From: Sulfitobacter sp.
Lineage (GTDB): Bacteria; Pseudomonadota; Alphaproteobacteria; Rhodobacterales; Rhodobacteraceae
NCBI GenBank assembly: GCA_024636395.1
Contig: JAGXHD010000195.1
Location: 1 to 9,194 of the forward strand
Length of the DNA stretch: 9,194 nt
Reading direction: 5' to 3'
The number at the start of each line of letters is the position of its first letter. The stretch's first letter is position 1. Under the pieces are notes generated by a model. The model was not told the origin of the DNA and made no database searches. It saw only the letters and a program-made list of their open reading frames with translations. Shown piece after piece: positions 6,236 to 9,194 of this stretch. Both the position numbers and the translations under genes were made by a program.

Positions 6236-7636
6236 CTAGCTGGCCAGCGAGGGCAACCAGAGCACGATTGCCGGGAAAGCCACCAGAAGTGCAATAGTGA
6301 TCGCATCTGCAACAAAGAAGGGCATCACGCCCTTGAACACGTCCTGCACGGTCAAATCATCGCGCACACCGGCCACCACGAAACAGTTGAGGCCGATGGG
6401 CGGCGTGATCAAACAGAACTCCGCCATTTTGACCACCAATATCCCGAACCAGATCGCACACATCGGACCAGACATGCCGAAGGCGGAATCCGCCGCCGCG
6501 ACATTCTCACCGCCGTTGAGCGCCATTACGGCAGGATAGACCACCGGCAGCGTCAGCAGCAGCATCCCGATGGCATCCATGAACATGCCGAGCACGGCAT
6601 AGGCGAGCAGGATGCAAATCAGGATCAGGATCGGCGCCATCTCAAGCGAGGTGATCCAGTCGGCGAAGGCCGCCGGCAGCTCCGCAAAGCCCAGAAACCG
6701 CACATAGATCAGCACGCCCCAGATGATCGAAAAAATCATCACAGTGAGTTTGGCCGTATCCAGCAGTGCCGATTTCAGCTCGACCCAGCGCATGCCGCGG
6801 TAGAGCGCCATGAGGAAGATGATGAACGCCCCGATGGCGCCACCCTCGGTTGGTGTGCCCCAAGCATCGCCGAAAGGGTTATAGACGAAGAAGATGATGA
6901 TCACGACCACGGCCACGATGGGCAAGGCGGGAGGCAATGATTCGAAACGCTGTTTCCACGTGAACCCCCCAATCGGGGGGCCGACGTTCTTCCAGACCAT
7001 CGCGATCGTCACGATCATGATCGTATAGACCAGCGCGGAAAAGGCGCCGGGAATGAAGCCTGCCAGCAGCAACTTGCCCACGTCCTGCTCCACGATAATG
7101 GCATAAATCACAAGGATGGCGGAGGGCGGGATGAGCGAGGCCAGCGTACCCGCGGCAGCGACGACACCTGCCGCGAATTGCTTGTTATACCCGTTCTCGA
7201 GCATCTCCGGGATCGCGATGCGGGCGAAGACGGCGGAGGTCGCGACGGACGCGCCCGAGACGGCGGCGAAACCCGCCGTGGCGAACACTGTGGCCACGGC
7301 AAGGCCGCCGGGCACCCATGCGATCCAGCGCTTGGCCGCCTCAAACAGCGCTTTGGTCAGCCCCGCGTAATACGCCAAATAGCCGATGAGAATGAATGTT
7401 GGGATCAAGCTGAGCGCCTGACTGGCCACTTTCGAGTGTGGCACCTGCCCCGCCGTTTTGGTCGCGACGGTAAGCGCCCATGTGAACTCGTCCGGGTCAT
7501 AGCCCTTCTTTGACCAGAAGATCCAGATCAGGCCGATCAGCCCCGCCATGGCGGCGGCGAAGGCCACGCGCATCCCCAGCACCACCATGACCAACAGGCC
7601 GATGGAGACGGCGATACCAATGTCGATAGGTTCCAT
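6236..7636 (-). CDS. dctM: TRAP transporter large permease, DctM subunit (466 aa)
   Basis: This is the large membrane subunit of a tripartite ATP-independent periplasmic transporter, the Na+-coupled channel that moves the solute delivered by the binding protein into the cytoplasm. The protein is almost entirely hydrophobic, with about 11-13 membrane segments. DctM landmarks are visible: IPTFILIGYLA at 78-88, AAVSGASVATSAV at 124-136, ASLIPPSAILVIYAI at 166-180, the TPTEGGAIGAF repeat-half motif at 261-271, LGMFMDAIGMLLLTLPVVYP at 349-368 and LITPPIGLNCFVVAG at 409-423. The length is slightly above the usual 425-440 aa; part of the excess is in a loop at about 372-392 and in a polar stretch at 42-70. 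It starts at the ATG sharing its A with the dctQ stop (TAATG), behind a GGGAGGA site located inside the last dctQ codons. The transported compound cannot be read from this subunit. Confidence 0.95.
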   Translation of the reverse strand: MEPIDIGIAVSIGLLVMVVLGMRVAFAAAMAGLIGLIWIFWSKKGYDPDEFTWALTVATKTAGQVPHSKVASQALSLIPTFILIGYLAYYAGLTKALFEAAKRWIAWVPGGLAVATVFATAGFAAVSGASVATSAVFARIAIPEMLENGYNKQFAAGVVAAAGTLASLIPPSAILVIYAIIVEQDVGKLLLAGFIPGAFSALVYTIMIVTIAMVWKNVGPPIGGFTWKQRFESLPPALPIVAVVVIIIFFVYNPFGDAWGTPTEGGAIGAFIIFLMALYRGMRWVELKSALLDTAKLTVMIFSIIWGVLIYVRFLGFAELPAAFADWITSLEMAPILILICILLAYAVLGMFMDAIGMLLLTLPVVYPAVMALNGGENVAAADSAFGMSGPMCAIWFGILVVKMAEFCLITPPIGLNCFVVAGVRDDLTVQDVFKGVMPFFVADAITIALLVAFPAIVLWLPSLAS

Positions 7637-7650
7637 TACATTTCCTCCCG
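7634..7650 (-). promoter_or_regulatory. Coupled start of dctM inside the end of dctQ
   Basis: On the minus strand the sequence CGGGAGGAAATGTAATG holds a Shine-Dalgarno formed by the last dctQ codons, the dctQ stop TAA and the dctM ATG, with stop and start sharing one A. This arrangement indicates that dctM is translated by ribosomes finishing dctQ, giving the two membrane subunits in matched amounts. Confidence 0.8.
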
Positions 7651-8271
7651 GCCGGTGACGGCGGCCGCTTCACGCGCGGCGATTGTTGCGACATCCTCGA
7701 TCATGGGCACGGCCACAGGACTGTCGGTGCCTGATATGACGGCCTTGCCGTAGGAGGTCAGTTGGATACACAGGCGCAGGGCCAGCACGCTGAAGGCGAC
7801 TGGCACCACCAGTTTGGCGGGCCATACCGGGAGCTTGATGTCGATGGTGCTGTCGCGACTCCAAAGCGGTGCGGCGAAATCAAAGCTGCGCTGGAAATGC
7901 GCCCAAGAGCCCCAGATGAGCAGCAGAATGAGAATGAGGACCAGAAAGGTCGTAATGAATTCGGCGGCCCACAGGGTGCGGCCGCGCAGTTTGCTCACAA
8001 GGATATCCATGCGGATATGCCCGCCGTCGCGCTGCGTGTAGCTGATGCCCATGATCGCGATGAGCGGCATCGTGATCTCGATCCAATCGACGTAGCCGCG
8101 CACGGGGCTGTTGAAGATATTGCGCCCGCCCACCGAATACACCGCCAGAAACATCAGGGCGAAAACCGCCAGACCGCTGATCAATCCAAAAAACCGCTCA
8201 AGCCTGAGCAACGACTGGTCCATCCGGCTCAGCAAGCTGTCGTCAGTGAGCACCGAGGCTTTCAACGCCAT
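7636..8271 (-). CDS. dctQ: TRAP transporter small permease, DctQ subunit (211 aa)
   Basis: This is the small four-helix membrane subunit that packs against DctM in a TRAP transporter. Hydrophobic segments lie at about 27-46, 62-77, 101-122 and 152-171. Family features include the R-N/Y-F-type motif GGRNIFNSP at 48-56, the conserved acidic residue in VDWIEITMP (E65), and the hallmark GGHIRMDIL at 83-91. Between helices 3 and 4 comes the periplasmic stretch STIDIKLPVWPAKLVVP, which matches the family's 'P-W-(x)n-P' region. An amphipathic N-terminus of about 25 residues and a polar C-terminal tail of about 30 residues flank the helices. The ATG at 8271 is preceded by AAGGAA about eight bases upstream. 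The gene lies 87 bp after dctP, with a strong hairpin in the gap, and overlaps dctM by one base. Confidence 0.93.
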   Translation of the reverse strand: MALKASVLTDDSLLSRMDQSLLRLERFFGLISGLAVFALMFLAVYSVGGRNIFNSPVRGYVDWIEITMPLIAIMGISYTQRDGGHIRMDILVSKLRGRTLWAAEFITTFLVLILILLLIWGSWAHFQRSFDFAAPLWSRDSTIDIKLPVWPAKLVVPVAFSVLALRLCIQLTSYGKAVISGTDSPVAVPMIEDVATIAAREAAAVTGREEM

Positions 8272-8314
8272 GGCCTTATTCCTTTTTATCGATCAGGGGG
8301 AATTAAACAAAGAT

Positions 8315-8340
8315 GGCGCGCCCGGCAAAGCGGGCGCGCC
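8315..8340 (-). terminator. Perfect GC-rich hairpin between dctP and dctQ
   Basis: GGCGCGCCCG at 8315-8324 and CGGGCGCGCC at 8331-8340 form a perfect 10-bp stem around the six-base loop GCAAAG. On the transcribed minus strand the stem is followed by ATCTTTGTTTAATT, a moderately T-rich tract. It sits about 18 bases after the dctP stop and about 43 bases before the dctQ start. Hairpins here are common in TRAP and other binding-protein operons: they end part of the transcripts or protect the dctP message, so the binding protein outnumbers the permease. Whether it terminates or stabilises cannot be decided from sequence. Confidence 0.65.
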
Positions 8341-8358
8341 GATAGATCGCGTGCAGGC

Positions 8359-9194
8359 TTACTTGCCCAGCGTCGTGATCACCAGATCATAGAGCTCTTG
8401 CGCGGGCAGACCGCGCGCGTTGTTCTCTTCGATCCATTTCTGGGAGACAGGACCTGCCGCCATTTCGCGGAATTCGGCCAGACGCTCGGGGTTGTAGTTG
8501 ATCACCTCGACACCCTTCTCCTCCAGCAGCGGACTCCATTTGCCCATGGTCTCGTTGTTGTAATAATCGATGTAATAGGCCAGCGATTCGTCTACGGAAC
8601 CCAGAAGCGCCTCGCGCTCGCTGTCCGACAAAGCCTCAAGCGCATCGGTATTGACCACGATCGGGCAATTCACGGTGCCCGGGTTGAGGTCGTCGGTCCA
8701 CCATTTCGCCACTTCCATGATGCCGAACGACATATGCGCGTGGGGGGCGAAGGCGATCGATTTCACGATACCGGAATCAAGCGCCTGGCGCGCCTCCTCT
8801 GACGTAACGGAGGTTGGTACCGCACCGGCGAGCGTCATCGCTTCGCCGATCCCGCCTGTGGCACGCACGGTCAAGCCCTGGAAATCCGCGATGGTGGAAG
8901 GCGCTGCGCCCACGCCGGCAAGATTGTACTGAGGCATCGGCGACGGCATCAGCAGCGTCGCGTTCCAGCGCGCCAGATCTGCAATCGTCGCAGGGTGCGC
9001 ATAGACGGCCTTGGATACGGCAACTTCTTCTTCGAGCGTGCTTACGCCCAAAAAGGGAAGCTCAAGCACGGTGATCGAGGGGTTCTTGTCTGCGTGATAG
9101 CCGGCACAGAACTGCGCCATCTCGAAAGCGCCGATGGAAATACCATCGAGGTTCTCGGTGTTCTTGGACAGACCGCCGTAGCTTATGTTCATGG
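8359..9194 (-). CDS. dctP: TRAP transporter substrate-binding protein, DctP family (partial, 5' end beyond the window)
   Basis: This is the C-terminal 277+ residues of a periplasmic solute-binding protein of the DctP family. The reading frame is still open at the right edge, so the true start and the expected signal peptide are outside; the ATG at 9190-9192 is an internal methionine. Typical features, numbered from that methionine, are VLELPFLG at 42-49 (the 'PFL' segment), FQGLTVRATGG at 104-114 with R110 in the place of the conserved arginine that binds the substrate carboxylate, AGAVPTSVTSEEARQALDSGIVKS at about 122-145 (the family's 'G-A-P-(x)-E-(x)-ALQ-G-D' stretch), and AKWWTDDLNPG, typical of the substrate cavity. 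The C-terminal helix region is complete up to the TAA. It is the first visible gene of the TRAP operon. The conserved arginine suggests an organic acid, but the ligand cannot be named. Confidence 0.92.
   Translation of the reverse strand, partial: MNISYGGLSKNTENLDGISIGAFEMAQFCAGYHADKNPSITVLELPFLGVSTLEEEVAVSKAVYAHPATIADLARWNATLLMPSPMPQYNLAGVGAAPSTIADFQGLTVRATGGIGEAMTLAGAVPTSVTSEEARQALDSGIVKSIAFAPHAHMSFGIMEVAKWWTDDLNPGTVNCPIVVNTDALEALSDSEREALLGSVDESLAYYIDYYNNETMGKWSPLLEEKGVEVINYNPERLAEFREMAAGPVSQKWIEENNARGLPAQELYDLVITTLGK

Noticed and set aside
6233..6940. Plus-strand frame encoding a His/Asp/Glu-rich 'protein' that looks like a metal-binding repeat
   Set aside because: It is the reverse complement of dctM membrane helices: codons for Ile/Val/Met read backwards give Asp/His/Tyr-type codons. 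No independent signal supports it.
7762..8802. Long plus-strand open frame (346 codons) across dctQ and dctP
   Set aside because: It is antisense to two well-recognised TRAP subunits and crosses the hairpin gap between them. Its His/Arg/Gln-rich composition is what antisense reading of these genes produces.

Overview
The window looks like the chromosome of a high-GC alphaproteobacterium, most likely a marine Rhodobacterales (Roseobacter-type) species. This is inferred from the GC-rich third codon positions, the complete TRAP transporter operon and the style of the nuclease/ATPase pair; no rRNA or other marker is present to prove it. I found no tRNA, rRNA, CRISPR array or complete mobile element.

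Layout from left to right: (1) 1-557 holds no convincing gene. A 41-codon open tail at the left edge faintly resembles the C-terminal helix-turn-helix of a serine recombinase. (2) 558-1940 (+) encodes an M20-family zinc peptidase/dipeptidase with all its metal ligands and a strong Shine-Dalgarno. (3) 1934-2356 (-) encodes a small exported LprI/DUF1311-type protein whose 3' end overlaps the peptidase convergently by 7 bp. (4) 2401-5034 (-) and 5031-6170 (-) encode a two-gene SbcCD/YhaNO-like DNA repair module: an SMC/Rad50-like ATPase and a Mre11/SbcD-like metallophosphoesterase, joined by an ATGA overlap. (5) 6236-9194 (-) is a TRAP transporter operon in the order dctP (cut by the right edge), dctQ, dctM. 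dctQ and dctM are joined by a TAATG overlap, and a strong GC hairpin separates dctP from dctQM.

Everything from 9194 down to 1934 is read on the minus strand, in the order dctP, dctQ, dctM, nuclease, ATPase, LprI-like; only the M20 gene is on the plus strand. The TRAP genes form one functional unit: a periplasmic binding protein hands its solute to a two-subunit Na+-driven membrane permease. The nuclease and ATPase form a second unit that probably processes DNA ends or secondary structures. The peptidase and the LprI-like protein have no obvious functional link to either unit.

The window is mostly ordinary chromosomal content, and I found no convincing new system. The points most worth a second look are the departures of the nuclease/ATPase pair from canonical SbcCD (no CxxC zinc hook, a beta-like insert at the middle of the coiled coil, and GDWH in place of GHxH) and the hairpin between dctP and dctQ.
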